A DNA stretch of 64,000 nucleotides from Vicinamibacterales bacterium (GCA_958296065.1 CATQHX010000010.1:1-64000), one strand, 5' to 3'; positions 18,301 to 27,299 are shown, counted from the first letter of the stretch. Notes: a model not told the origin generated them from the letters alone. Numbers and translations: made by a program.

Positions 18301-19626
18301 ATGACACGTTCTGCCCTGCCGCCCGTCCTGGCCGGCTTCACCCTGGCCGTGAGTCTGCTCTCGCCTAACGAGATCCCCGCGCAGGACGCCGCGATCGAAG
18401 TCGTCTCCACTGGCGCCGAGCCGGCAGGTGAGCCGACCGGGGACGGGGCGCCCGAGCGGGGCGCCACCCGCTGGCCCGGCTTTCTCGGCGGACGGGACAC
18501 CAACGTCAGCCGAGCCGCGCGCCTGCCCCTGACCTGGTCCGACGACAGCGTCGCGTGGCGGATCACGACGCCCGGGTTCGGCCAGTCGAGCCCGGTGATC
18601 TGGGACGACACGGTCTTCCTCACGTCCCTCGAAGGCGCGAGGAAGGAGACCCTCTTCGTCACCGCCGTCGACCTCGACGACGGCGCCGAGCGCTGGCGGC
18701 GGACCTTCGACGCCGCGGAAGCGTTCGAGTGGAACGACTACGTGTCGAAGGGCGCGCCGACCCCGGCCGTCGATGGCGAGCGGCTCTACGCGTACTTCGA
18801 CAGCGGCGACCTGCTGGCCCTGACCCACGACGGGGAGACCGTCTGGCACCGCAGGCTGGGCGCCGAGTACGGGACGGTGGGCGGCAACCACGGGGTCGGC
18901 AACTCCGTCCTGCTGACCGACGACGCCGTGGTGGTGCTGCTGACGCGCCGCACCTATTCGTACCTGCTGGCCGTCGATCCGGCCACCGGCGAGACGCTGT
19001 GGAAGGCCGACCGCGAGCCGGGCGTCGCCTGGAGCACTCCGATGCTCATTCCGGACGGCAGCGAGATCGTCGTCAGCGCTTCGGGTCGGATTGAAGGGTT
19101 CGACGCCGGCACCGGCGAGCGGCGCTGGTTCTTCGAGGACCTGCGGGGCAACCACGTTCCCTCCCCCACGATCACGGACGAGCTGGTCATCGTCGGCGGC
19201 ATGGCCGTGCAGGCGAACCTCGCCCTGCGCCGGGGACGCACCGGCGCGCTGGATCGCGGCGACGTCGCGTGGACGGCCGGATCGGGATCGAACTTCGCAT
19301 CACCTTTCGTCTACCGCGATTGCGTCTACTGGGTGAACCCGGCCGGGGCCGCCCGCTGCCTGGCGCCGGAATCGGGCGCCGTCCGCTGGACCCACCGGCT
19401 CCCGGATTCGATCTGGGCGACGCCGCTCGGCCACGAAGACCACGTCTACTTCTTCACGACCGAAGGCGTCACGCAGGTGCTGCGCGCCTCGGACGAGGTG
19501 CCCGAGGTGGTCGCGACGAACCACCTGTCGGTCGACACGCCGATAACCGGATTCGCGGCAGTGGACGACGCCATCGTCATCCGCGCGGGAACCGAGGTGA
19601 TCCGCGTCGGTAAGGCCGTGGAGTGA
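18301..19626 (+). CDS. Exported PQQ-type beta-propeller protein, first gene of the iron island
   Basis: 441 aa from ATG 18301 (GGAG 7-10 bp upstream). N-terminal signal peptide (residues 6-28), then repeated PQQ/propeller blades with the recurrent pattern xVxALDxxTGExxW: ALTHDGETVW, AVDPATGETLWKAD, EGFDAGTGERRWFFED, and a terminal blade IVIRAGTEVIRVG. No PQQ-ligand set is evident; these propellers in Acidobacteriota are mostly binding proteins. The gene is complete, but its stop codon abuts a truncated TonB-receptor sequence. Promoter, Fur-like box and structured leader upstream suggest iron-dependent expression. A paralogous propeller lies at 29855-31363. Confidence 0.8.
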   Translation: MTRSALPPVLAGFTLAVSLLSPNEIPAQDAAIEVVSTGAEPAGEPTGDGAPERGATRWPGFLGGRDTNVSRAARLPLTWSDDSVAWRITTPGFGQSSPVIWDDTVFLTSLEGARKETLFVTAVDLDDGAERWRRTFDAAEAFEWNDYVSKGAPTPAVDGERLYAYFDSGDLLALTHDGETVWHRRLGAEYGTVGGNHGVGNSVLLTDDAVVVLLTRRTYSYLLAVDPATGETLWKADREPGVAWSTPMLIPDGSEIVVSASGRIEGFDAGTGERRWFFEDLRGNHVPSPTITDELVIVGGMAVQANLALRRGRTGALDRGDVAWTAGSGSNFASPFVYRDCVYWVNPAGAARCLAPESGAVRWTHRLPDSIWATPLGHEDHVYFFTTEGVTQVLRASDEVPEVVATNHLSVDTPITGFAAVDDAIVIRAGTEVIRVGKAVE

Positions 19627-20090
19627 TCGAAGGCATCGAGCTGCGGGGCGAGGCGTACCTGAGCGACAGCGTGATGCTGCGCTGGAGCTACGCGCGCATC
19701 AACGGAATGGAGATCTTCGAGGACACGGTGGTGCCGCCTCTCGCCGAGGAGACGCAACTGGGGGAAATCGCTCCGAACGAAGGGGTGCTCGGCCTCCGCT
19801 ACGTCCGTCCCTCGGGGCGTTGGGGCGGCGAGCTGTCCGTCCGCATGGTCGAGGGGTACCAGCACGGCAGCGAAGATCAGTTCGCGCCGGAGGCCTACCA
19901 GGTCGTCGATCTGGTCGGCTTCGTCTCGCTCGCAGAATCGCTGACGTTCCGCCTCGGCCTGTTGAACCTGACCGACAACAAGCACTTCGAGTGGTGGAAC
20001 GTACGCGGTCGCCCGGCGAACGACCCGGTCATCGACCGATACACGAGCCCCGGGCTCAGCGTCGTCGCGTCGCTCGGCTACGACTGGTAG
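19623..20090 (+). pseudogene. Truncated TonB-dependent receptor (C-terminal barrel fragment)
   Basis: An intact 155-codon frame starting at GTG 19623, overlapping the propeller stop. It matches the last about 155 residues of the full receptor at 21443-23740 along its whole length, at roughly two-thirds identity by eye: SYARI-G, APNEGV-GLRY-RPSGRWG-ELSVR, GLLNLTD-K-FEWWNVRGR, NDPVIDRY-SPGLSV, and the C-terminal SLGYDW. It lacks signal peptide, TonB box, plug and most of the barrel, so it cannot act as a receptor. Homology starts sharply at the propeller end. The absence of stop codons over 155 codons, despite divergence, is odd for a dead fragment. Confidence 0.75.
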
Positions 20091-20165
20091 GAAGCACCGG
20101 CCACGGGGCGTCGGCGCGCGCGCGATACGCAGCGCCTGCGCCCGCCACGGAAGGGAGTGTCTCGA

Positions 20166-20384
20166 ATGGAGTCGACCATGCAGAGCAGCGGCGGATCGGA
20201 GACGTTGGCCAGGGGAGCGGAGTTGGCAGTGTATCAATGCGGACACGGCCTGCTCCACTTGCGTGTCAACCGCGTGACGCTGACGCTCAAGCCGGAGGAG
20301 TTCAGCCGGCTCGCGACGCGCGTCGGCGAGGCCCACATCCGGCTGGGGGCCAGGGCAGCCCTGCGCTCGTGCGCAACGCACTAG
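20166..20384 (+). CDS. 72-aa Cys/His protein of the iron island, unknown function
   Basis: 72 aa from ATG 20166, with AAGGGAG (20151-20157) 8 bp upstream deciding the start. No signal peptide or membrane segment. The core (YQCGHGLLHLRVNRVTLTL then KPEEFSRLATRV) is a beta-hairpin-like CGH motif followed by a helix. Similar short proteins with a cysteine, a strand pair and an EF-R/L-helix occur near iron-uptake genes in other bacteria, but I cannot name the family with certainty. It lies between the receptor fragment and the exported chelatase, on the same strand. A role in metal or haem sensing or transfer is inference. Confidence 0.6.
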   Translation: MESTMQSSGGSETLARGAELAVYQCGHGLLHLRVNRVTLTLKPEEFSRLATRVGEAHIRLGARAALRSCATH

Positions 20385-20465
20385 CGACCCCGTGGTGGAA
20401 GGGCGCCACTTGCCACGGGCTCCCGTGAACCAAGGCCGCAAGACAAGGTGTTGGAGGAGCAAGGA

Positions 20466-21368
20466 ATGTCGAAACGAACTCGGACGGGACTACTGTTTGC
20501 ACTGGTGTGCGCGCTGCTGGCGCCCGGCCTCGTCGAGGCCCAGGGAATCCTGTTGCTCGCGCACGGCGGCCGCGACGACTGGAACCGGGAAGTTCTCGAG
20601 TTGGTCGCGCAAGTCGACTCGACCCTGCCGGTCGAGGTGGCGTTCGGCATGGCGAACAAGCGCACGATTCGGGACGCGGTGAATCGGCTGGCGGAACGGG
20701 ACGTCACGGAGATCATCGCGGTTCCGCTGTTCGTCTCGTCGCACAGCAGCGTAATGCGCGCCACCGAGTTCCTGCTGGGAAGCCGTGCCGATGCGCCGCC
20801 GCAACTGGAGGCTTTCGCCCGCATGGGCGCCCGTCGGCGCGCTGCCAGCGGCGCCGACGACGACCCGGGCTTCGACTGGACCACGCCGCTCGAGGCGACG
20901 GTGCCGATCTCGGTGACGACGGCCCTGGACAGCCACACGCTGGTCGCCGAGATCCTGCTCTCCCGCGCCGTGGACGTCAGCCGGACGCCGGAAGAGGAGG
21001 TCGTCGTGGTCGTGGCGCACGGCCCCGGCTCGGAGGAGGACAACGACCTCTGGCTGGAGAACATGAACGTCCTGGTCGAGCGGATGCGGCCCCGCACGCG
21101 CTTCAGCCGCATCGAATGCCTGACGGTGCGTGACGATGCAGCGGACCCGGTTCGGGAGCAGGCCACCACGGAGCTGCGCGCCGTCGTGGAGGGCGCCGTC
21201 GAGGAAGGGAAGTCCGCGTTGATCGTGCCGCTGCTGCTCTCCTACGGCGGCATCGAGGCTGGCATCCGCCGGCGGCTCGAGGGGTTGCCGTACCGGATGG
21301 CCGATCAGGCGTTGCTGCCGGACGAACGCCTGTCCGAGTGGGTGCTGATGCAGGCAGCGGCGCGTTGA
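20466..21368 (+). CDS. Exported CbiX-type sirohydrochlorin chelatase-like protein
   Basis: 300 aa from ATG 20466 with GGAGG (20453-20457) upstream. A signal peptide (residues 8-25, VEA-Q) precedes two CbiX-like halves. The first has LLLAHGGRDDWN with His33 and VPLFVSSHSS with His93, the positions of the metal-inserting histidines of CbiX/SirB. The second half begins VVVVAHGPGSEEDND (His185) and ends PLLLSYGGIEAGI without a second histidine. Cytosolic CbiX inserts Co or Fe into sirohydrochlorin; the signal peptide moves this one to the periplasm. The exported CbiK-P of Desulfovibrio vulgaris, linked to haem/iron handling, is the nearest precedent I know. It lies 74 bp before a haem-type TonB receptor. 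Confidence 0.8.
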   Translation: MSKRTRTGLLFALVCALLAPGLVEAQGILLLAHGGRDDWNREVLELVAQVDSTLPVEVAFGMANKRTIRDAVNRLAERDVTEIIAVPLFVSSHSSVMRATEFLLGSRADAPPQLEAFARMGARRRAASGADDDPGFDWTTPLEATVPISVTTALDSHTLVAEILLSRAVDVSRTPEEEVVVVVAHGPGSEEDNDLWLENMNVLVERMRPRTRFSRIECLTVRDDAADPVREQATTELRAVVEGAVEEGKSALIVPLLLSYGGIEAGIRRRLEGLPYRMADQALLPDERLSEWVLMQAAAR

Positions 21369-21442
21369 TCGACGGCGGATCGCAGGAGGCTGACGACGCA
21401 CCGCCGGGCAAAACCGTGGAACAATGGATCCCTGAGCGACCG

Positions 21443-23740
21443 ATGCGCCTCACTACCTCCAGCCACGCCGTCGCTGTGCTGATCGCGATCCTGCTCCTGC
21501 TCGGTCCCTGCGTCGCCGCGGCACAGGACGACTCCGCCGGTCAGCAGGAAGCCACCCGGCCGGCGACCAGGCCGGAACCGGAGACGGAAGCTTCCGGTGA
21601 CCACCCGCTGAGCTTCCTCGACGCGGTCACCGTCACGGCGACCCTCAGACCCGCGCCGGTGCAGGACACCCCCGGCATGGTCTCGGTCATCGACGACGAG
21701 ACCATCCAGGAGCGCCTGGTGCAGGACTTCGCCGACCTCGTCAAATATGAGCCGGGAGTCTACGTCGAGAACAGCGTGACCCGGCTCGGCCTCAACGGCT
21801 TCAATATCCGCGGCATCGGCGGCAACCGGGTCCTGACGCAGGTGGACGGCGTGCAGACCGCCGAGCAGTTCGCCTTCGGCCCCTTCAGCATCCACCAGGC
21901 GGGGCTCGACGTCGATGTCCTGAAGTCGGTGGAGATCGTGCGCAGCGCCAACTCGGCGCTCTACGGCAGCGACGCCCTCGGCGGCGTAGTGTCGCTGTTC
22001 ACCAAGGATCCGGCGGACTACCTGCGCGGGCGCCGCTTTCACGTCGGCGCCAAGACCACCTGGGACGGCCGCGCCAACGAGACGAGCGGCCAGCTCTCGC
22101 TCGCCGCGGGAACCGATCGAATACAGGGATCGCTCTTCGCCAGCGTCCAGCGCGGACACGAGATCCGCAACCAGGGCGTCGTGACCACGACCGACGACAC
22201 CCGCACGGCGCCGAACCCGCAGGACGTCGCCGGCTCGCAGCTCCTGGCCAAGCTGGTCGTGACGCCTTCCCCGGGCAACATGCTGCGTGCAGCGGCCGAG
22301 GTCTACGACACGCGCGTCGAGACGGAGTGGTTCTCGGACCGGGCGCGGATCGCGCTGGGCAGCCTGCGCTTCGACACCCTGGACTCGGATGCGGTCGACA
22401 CGCAGGACCGCCTGCGGATATCGCTGGACCACACGCTTTCCGGCCGGCGTCTCGACTACTTCTCCTGGCGCGTGCACGGCCACGCCAACGACACGTCGCA
22501 GGTCATCGACCGCGAGCGCCTGACGCTGGTCGACGACGCGCTGGCTTCGACCCTGCGCCACGGGACCCTCGACTACGAGCAGGCCGGCTACGGCGCCTCC
22601 GCCCAGCTTCGCGAACACCTGCCCGGCCCGCGCGGGGGTGTGCTGCTGACGACCGGCGGCAGCTACACGATCGACAGCTTCGACATCCTGCGCGACCGCA
22701 CCGAGACCTTCGCGAGCAGCGGGGCGCCGGTTCCGACCGACCTCATCTTCCCCACCAAGTACTTTCCGCGAAGCGCCGTCGCCGAGGCCGGCGGCTACGT
22801 CCAGGCCGAATTCCTGCTCGGACGCATCACCCTGGTGCCGGGGCTGCGGTACGACCGCTACACGCTCGACGCGGACCAGCAGGATCCGATCTACGTCGCC
22901 AGCCTGAACCCGGAGGCGGCCGATTTCGCCGACGCCGCGCTCTCGCCCAAGGTGGGCGCCGCCGTGCGGCTGAACGACACCCTGACCGTCCACGGGCAGT
23001 ACGCCGCCGGATTCCGCGCGCCGCCGTACAGCGCCATCAACACCGGCTTCACGAGCCTGCGCGGCGGCTACACGACGCTGCCGAACCCCGATCTGCGCGC
23101 CGAGCGGAGCGACAATCTCGAGCTGGGCCTGCGGGCCTCTCTCGAGCGCGCAAGTCTGGCCGCAACCGTCTTCTCGAACTGGTACGACGGCTTCATCGAG
23201 ATCAAGTCCCTCGGCGAGAACCCGGGCACCCGGTTGCTCGAGTTCCGGAGCGAGAACCTCGAAGCAGCGCGAATCCGCGGCCTCGAGGTACGCGCCGAGG
23301 CCTACCTGGGCGGCAGCTTCACGCTGCGCGGCAGCTACGCCCGGATCGAAGGCGTCGAAGTGCTCCAGGATGCCGCGACACCGGCACTCGCCGAATCGAC
23401 GCCGCTCGGCTCCGTCGCGCCGAACGAGGGCGTGGTCGGCCTGCGCTACGCGCGACCGTCCGGCCGCTGGGGCCAGGAGCTCTCCGTGCGGCTGGTCGAG
23501 TCCGCCGCCGGACGGCACGACGGGGACTTCTTCGAGCCCGGCGGCTACGCCGTGGTCGACCTTGTGGGCTTCGTCTCGCCGGCCGAGTCGCTCACGCTCC
23601 GGTTCGGCCTGCTCAACCTGACGGATGGGAAGTACTTCGAGTGGTGGAACGTGCGGGGCCGGCAGCAGAACGACCCGGTCATCGATCGCTATTCCAGCCC
23701 CGGACTGAGCGTCATCGGATCTCTGGGCTACGACTGGTAG
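21443..23740 (+). CDS. TonB-dependent outer-membrane receptor, haem/haemoglobin type
   Basis: 765 aa from ATG 21443. Signal peptide (residues 8-27), TonB-box-like segment before TVTATLRPAPVQDTP, a plug domain (about residues 60-170: LVKYEPGVYVENSVTRLGLN, NIRGIGGNRVLTQVDGVQ, VEIVRSANSALYGSDALGG) and a 22-strand-size barrel. The plug and the NPDLRAERSDNLELGLRASL segment resemble the haemoglobin/transferrin/lactoferrin receptor family. It ends in the aromatic terminus YDW required for outer-membrane insertion. Predicted role: TonB-driven uptake of haem or another metal tetrapyrrole. It follows the exported chelatase and converges with the second receptor, 25 bp from its stop. Confidence 0.88.
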   Translation: MRLTTSSHAVAVLIAILLLLGPCVAAAQDDSAGQQEATRPATRPEPETEASGDHPLSFLDAVTVTATLRPAPVQDTPGMVSVIDDETIQERLVQDFADLVKYEPGVYVENSVTRLGLNGFNIRGIGGNRVLTQVDGVQTAEQFAFGPFSIHQAGLDVDVLKSVEIVRSANSALYGSDALGGVVSLFTKDPADYLRGRRFHVGAKTTWDGRANETSGQLSLAAGTDRIQGSLFASVQRGHEIRNQGVVTTTDDTRTAPNPQDVAGSQLLAKLVVTPSPGNMLRAAAEVYDTRVETEWFSDRARIALGSLRFDTLDSDAVDTQDRLRISLDHTLSGRRLDYFSWRVHGHANDTSQVIDRERLTLVDDALASTLRHGTLDYEQAGYGASAQLREHLPGPRGGVLLTTGGSYTIDSFDILRDRTETFASSGAPVPTDLIFPTKYFPRSAVAEAGGYVQAEFLLGRITLVPGLRYDRYTLDADQQDPIYVASLNPEAADFADAALSPKVGAAVRLNDTLTVHGQYAAGFRAPPYSAINTGFTSLRGGYTTLPNPDLRAERSDNLELGLRASLERASLAATVFSNWYDGFIEIKSLGENPGTRLLEFRSENLEAARIRGLEVRAEAYLGGSFTLRGSYARIEGVEVLQDAATPALAESTPLGSVAPNEGVVGLRYARPSGRWGQELSVRLVESAAGRHDGDFFEPGGYAVVDLVGFVSPAESLTLRFGLLNLTDGKYFEWWNVRGRQQNDPVIDRYSSPGLSVIGSLGYDW

Positions 23741-23765
23741 GGGAGCCCGCGCCGCGAGCGTCCGG

Positions 23766-26297
23766 CTACAGGCTGAACCGCACCTCGCCGGTGACGGTCC
23801 GCCGCAGGATGTCGCCGAAAATATGCTGCTGGATGCTCTGGTTGAAGAGGTTCGTCACCTTGACCAGCGTCGTGATGGCACCGCCGTTCCACTTCAGGCC
23901 GAAGCTGCCGTTCACCATCGTGTAGCCGTCCGAGTAGCCGTGGAACTCCGGCGTGAGCACGTCGGACCAGAATGCGGCGCTGGCGACGCTCACGGACGCG
24001 TTGCCGAGGTATCGCGACCCGTTCAGAGAAGCGCCGACATTGACCCTGTGGGTCGGAGGCAGGCTGAGCTCCGTCGGCAGGTACGGGTTGTCCGACTCCA
24101 GAATCTGCGGCTCGTCCTGCCACGAGTAGTTGAACCAGGCGGAGGCCGATCGCGAGATCCGCCGGTCCACCCACAGCTCGGCGCCGACCTGCCGGGTCGG
24201 CCCCAGGTTGACGTACGAGAACGCCGTCCGAGGCAGGACGACCCCCGCCAACGCCATGAACGTCAGGGCCTGCGGCGGGAGCACCCATCCCGGCGGGGGG
24301 GTCTGCGCCGTGTAGGGGTCGGCGTCTGCCGGCAACGGCACGAAGCTGATGGGATCGTCCCGGCGGTTGAGATAGAACGCGCCGCCGGCGGTCGTTCGTC
24401 CGAAGGTTCCCGTGTAGTTCACCTCGTACGCCGTGAGCGACTCCTCCGTGATCCCGGCGCGGGGCGTGTCGCCGACCGGCAGATCGCTTCCGGCGGCTCG
24501 GACCACCAGCGGAAACGGCCGCGCGGTCGTTTGGTCGAGCTGCTGCTCCAGTTGCTGCAGCGCTCCCTGGGCCACCGTCGGGGGCAGACCCGGCGGCAGC
24601 AGCACCGGCAGGAGGGGCCGGAATGCGGCCAGCGCACTCAGGTCGACCGGCTGAACGACGTTCATGTCCAGGAAGTTGTCGATCATCGACGGGGAGCGGA
24701 ACGCGCGGTTGTACGAGAGCGTCACGGAGTGATCGACGCCCGGCTTCAGCATGAACGACACGCGGGGCGAGAACACCGGCTTGCCCAGGTTGCCGAACTT
24801 GTCGACCCGCCCGCCCAGGACCAGGCGGAAGCGGTCGAAGAAGATCTCGTCCTGCAGGAAGGCGCCCACCTCCACACGGTCGTCCGCCGTCGGCGCGATG
24901 GTGATGTCGAAGTTGTTGCGGCGCACGTTGCCGCCATAGGTCAGATAGTTCCGCTCCCCGACGAAAGTGGAATGGCCGATCTCGGCGTCGAAGGTCTGCG
25001 AATTGAATCCGAGGTGGACCGGCTGCCCCGTGCTCGGATCCGGCAGCAGAAGATTCGGCGCGTCGCCGTCGAGAAAGTTCGTGAACACCTGCGCCCGCAG
25101 GTCGCCCCGCGTATAGGCCATCCTGGCGTAGCCCATGTACGACCCGCGCTGGATGTCGAACGGGCCGACCCCGGTGTGCGAGAGCCCCTCCGTACCGGCC
25201 ACTCCCCCGGAGTAGGAGATCTGGCCATCCGACAGTTCCTGGTCCACCCGCACGTCGAACTTCGGCTGGCTCGTGCCCCGGTTCGCGAACGCTCCGTCGA
25301 ACGCACCGGCCCGGTCCACGGGATACTGCGCGCCGCCCACCGTGGCCCCCGGCAACCGCGGGTCGTCGATCACCGGAATCCGGCCCGTTGGCCGCGGGAA
25401 GGCGTCGGACCGGAAATATCCTGCGCTGATGCGGTACGCCAGCCGGTCGGTCGGCGCGCGCGTGACCGTCGCATTCGTGCCGAAGAGCGTGCCGGCCCCC
25501 TGCCCGGCGGTCGAGCCGGCATCACGGTCGATCCACCCGCCGCTCATCGTCACCGTCGTCCCCACCGATTGCCGCGGCGGCCGCGTGACGATGTTGACGG
25601 CGCCGGTCATGGCGTTCGCGCCCCAGGTAGCTGACGCCGGCCCGCGCACCACCTCGATCTGCTCGATGTCGCCGTGGTTGGCCGGCAGCAGGTCCCACAT
25701 GACCAGGCCGAAGAAGTCCAGATAGACACTGCGGCCGTCCATCAGCACGAGCTGCGAGTTGGTCACCGTCCCGGTGGACTGCCGGCTGGTGACCTGGACA
25801 TCGCGCGCCGAGAGTTGAATCACGTTGACGCCGGGCACGGAGCGAAGCGCGTCGCCGACGTTCGAGCTCGCCGTCGTCGCCAGCGACTCGCTCGTGACGA
25901 CCGACGTGGTCACCGGCGCGTCGACGACCCGGACCTCGGTTCGGGACGCGGTGACCACCACGGTGTCACCGAAGCTCGCCAGCGAAAGCGTGGTGGGTGG
26001 CAGGTCTACCGGGGCATCCCCGACGGCTACCGCTTCCACGGTCGCGTCCGAGAAGCCGGCCAGCGCCACCGTAACGGTGTAGGCGCCCGCGGAAACGCCG
26101 ATGAACGCGTACTCGCCACTGGCGTCCGACTGCACGACACGGACACCGTCCGGACCGCTCAACGTGACCGTGGCGCCTGGCAGGACTGCGCCGGTCTCGT
26201 CGCGGACACCGCCGCTGACGCGACCGGACTGCGCGATCGCCTCGCCCAACCCTGCCACAAGCACCATCAGGACTATCGTGCCAACGCGTCGGCTCAC
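23766..26297 (-). CDS. TonB-dependent receptor with CarboxypepD_reg-like N-terminal domain
   Basis: 843 aa. Signal peptide (residues 6-22), then a carboxypeptidase-regulatory-like domain (26-105: GVRDETGAVLPGATVTLSGP and SGEYAFIGVSAGAYTV), a TonB-box region, a plug (125-235: VGDALRSVPGVNVIQLSARD, VLMDGRSVYLDFFG, IEQIEVVRGPASATWGANAM) and a large barrel ending EVRFSL with aromatic Phe. The regulatory domain is typical of receptors in Acidobacteriota and Bacteroidota. Being in the iron island with a Fur-like box 179 bp upstream of its start, it is probably a ferric-siderophore or other iron-chelate receptor, though other substrates are possible. Confidence 0.85.
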   Translation of the reverse strand: MSRRVGTIVLMVLVAGLGEAIAQSGRVSGGVRDETGAVLPGATVTLSGPDGVRVVQSDASGEYAFIGVSAGAYTVTVALAGFSDATVEAVAVGDAPVDLPPTTLSLASFGDTVVVTASRTEVRVVDAPVTTSVVTSESLATTASSNVGDALRSVPGVNVIQLSARDVQVTSRQSTGTVTNSQLVLMDGRSVYLDFFGLVMWDLLPANHGDIEQIEVVRGPASATWGANAMTGAVNIVTRPPRQSVGTTVTMSGGWIDRDAGSTAGQGAGTLFGTNATVTRAPTDRLAYRISAGYFRSDAFPRPTGRIPVIDDPRLPGATVGGAQYPVDRAGAFDGAFANRGTSQPKFDVRVDQELSDGQISYSGGVAGTEGLSHTGVGPFDIQRGSYMGYARMAYTRGDLRAQVFTNFLDGDAPNLLLPDPSTGQPVHLGFNSQTFDAEIGHSTFVGERNYLTYGGNVRRNNFDITIAPTADDRVEVGAFLQDEIFFDRFRLVLGGRVDKFGNLGKPVFSPRVSFMLKPGVDHSVTLSYNRAFRSPSMIDNFLDMNVVQPVDLSALAAFRPLLPVLLPPGLPPTVAQGALQQLEQQLDQTTARPFPLVVRAAGSDLPVGDTPRAGITEESLTAYEVNYTGTFGRTTAGGAFYLNRRDDPISFVPLPADADPYTAQTPPPGWVLPPQALTFMALAGVVLPRTAFSYVNLGPTRQVGAELWVDRRISRSASAWFNYSWQDEPQILESDNPYLPTELSLPPTHRVNVGASLNGSRYLGNASVSVASAAFWSDVLTPEFHGYSDGYTMVNGSFGLKWNGGAITTLVKVTNLFNQSIQQHIFGDILRRTVTGEVRFSL

Positions 26298-26475
26298 TCG
26301 TCGCCCTCCAAGTCTCTCGCTCTCACCGCGAACGGATCGATTCTAGCAGCAGGGATTACTCATCTCCACAGCCGTGGACGCATTTTCGCGTTAGCACGTA
26401 GACCAGCGCTCCACCGCCAAAGCACATCGACCTCCTGCCCGACGGCCCGCTTCTCGCGTACCGGACCTCGTCGTA

Positions 26476-26490
26476 TGAGATTGCGTCTCA
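26476..26490. promoter_or_regulatory. Fur-box-like 15-mer, copy 2
   Basis: TGAGATTGCGTCTCA, 25 bp before the Bfd-type gene and in the divergent region shared with the TonB receptor on the other strand. Its -35-like TTGCGT (26481-26486) and TAGGAT (26504-26509) are 17 bp apart, so a bound repressor would cover the -35. Confidence 0.6.
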
Positions 26491-26515
26491 GTTGCAGAAA
26501 GGGTAGGATCCGCTC

Positions 26516-26785
26516 GTGCTGCAGGCGACTGCCGACACGACGTCACGCCCCCCACTCAGACCGGGCGGCTTCGTGTGCGCGTGCCTGCAGATCACGGAGC
26601 GGCAGTTGCTGGACACGCTGTCCGGCAAACCCGACTGCTCGCTCCGCGACCTGCGACGCACCCTGGGCGCCGGCGACGGCTGCACCGCCTGCCACGACGT
26701 GCTGCAACAGTACCTGGACGCTGACGGTCGATGCCTGGATCGCGGCGCTCAGCCGTCGTGCCCGCCCATCTGCTCCGCCAGGTAG
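26516..26785 (+). CDS. bfd: Bacterioferritin-associated ferredoxin-like [2Fe-2S] protein (Bfd-like)
   Basis: 89 aa from GTG 26516, preceded by GTAGGA. A Fer2_BFD domain with Cys21-x-Cys23 and Cys56-x2-Cys59, the CxC/CxxC arrangement that binds the [2Fe-2S] cluster in Bfd, plus the intervening TERQLLDTL and LRRTLGAGDGC helices. In other bacteria Bfd passes electrons to bacterioferritin haem to mobilise stored iron under iron limitation. Here bfr lies convergently, and the two 3' ends overlap by 37 bp. The Fur-like box upstream fits iron-starvation induction. The C-terminus is longer than usual, with two extra cysteines (CPPIC). Confidence 0.85.
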   Translation: MLQATADTTSRPPLRPGGFVCACLQITERQLLDTLSGKPDCSLRDLRRTLGAGDGCTACHDVLQQYLDADGRCLDRGAQPSCPPICSAR

Positions 26786-27228
26786 TTCTGAATCCCGACC
26801 TTCTCGATCCGGTGGAGCTGCGTCTCCAGCCAGTCGACATGCTCCTCCGATTCGGTCAGGATCGGCGCCACCAGCTCGCGGGTCCCATTGTCGCCAAGCT
26901 TGACGCTCAGCTCCACGAGCTCGTTGTAGAAGGCAACGCCCTTCATCTCGAGCTTGAGATCGTTCTCGAACTGCTCCTGCACGTCGGTCCCGACCCGGAT
27001 GACGTCGTAGCGCGCGATCTCGGGCGTGCCCTCCAGGAACAGAATGCGCTCGATGAGCTTCTCGGCGTGCTTCATCTCGCCGATGGACTCCTCGCGGTGC
27101 TTGTGCGCCAGGTCGTGGAAGCCCCAGTCGGCGCACATCTTCGACTGGCAGAAGTACTGGTTGATCGCCGTGAGCTCTATCGTGAGTGCGCTGTTGAGTC
27201 CGGCGAGGATCTCGGATTGGCCCTTCAT
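26749..27228 (-). CDS. bfr: Bacterioferritin
   Basis: 159 aa, aligning without gaps to E. coli Bfr (158 aa) over most of its length. Ferroxidase ligands Glu18, Glu51, His54, Glu94 and His130 and haem ligand Met52 are present. The sixth ligand position, Glu127 in E. coli (DEEGH), is Ser127 here (TESEEH), while Glu126 and Glu128 flank it. The start has GGAG upstream within GGAGGAGAGCC. Stores iron as ferric mineral in a 24-mer; Bfd-type partner encoded on the opposite strand. Whether the Ser change alters ferroxidase chemistry is not known. Confidence 0.93.
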   Translation of the reverse strand: MKGQSEILAGLNSALTIELTAINQYFCQSKMCADWGFHDLAHKHREESIGEMKHAEKLIERILFLEGTPEIARYDVIRVGTDVQEQFENDLKLEMKGVAFYNELVELSVKLGDNGTRELVAPILTESEEHVDWLETQLHRIEKVGIQNYLAEQMGGHDG

Positions 27229-27299
27229 GGCTCTCCTCCTTGAAGTCGTCGTGCGGAAGCCCGCACTTCTTCACGTTACTACCCGTAACTGCGCAAGGG

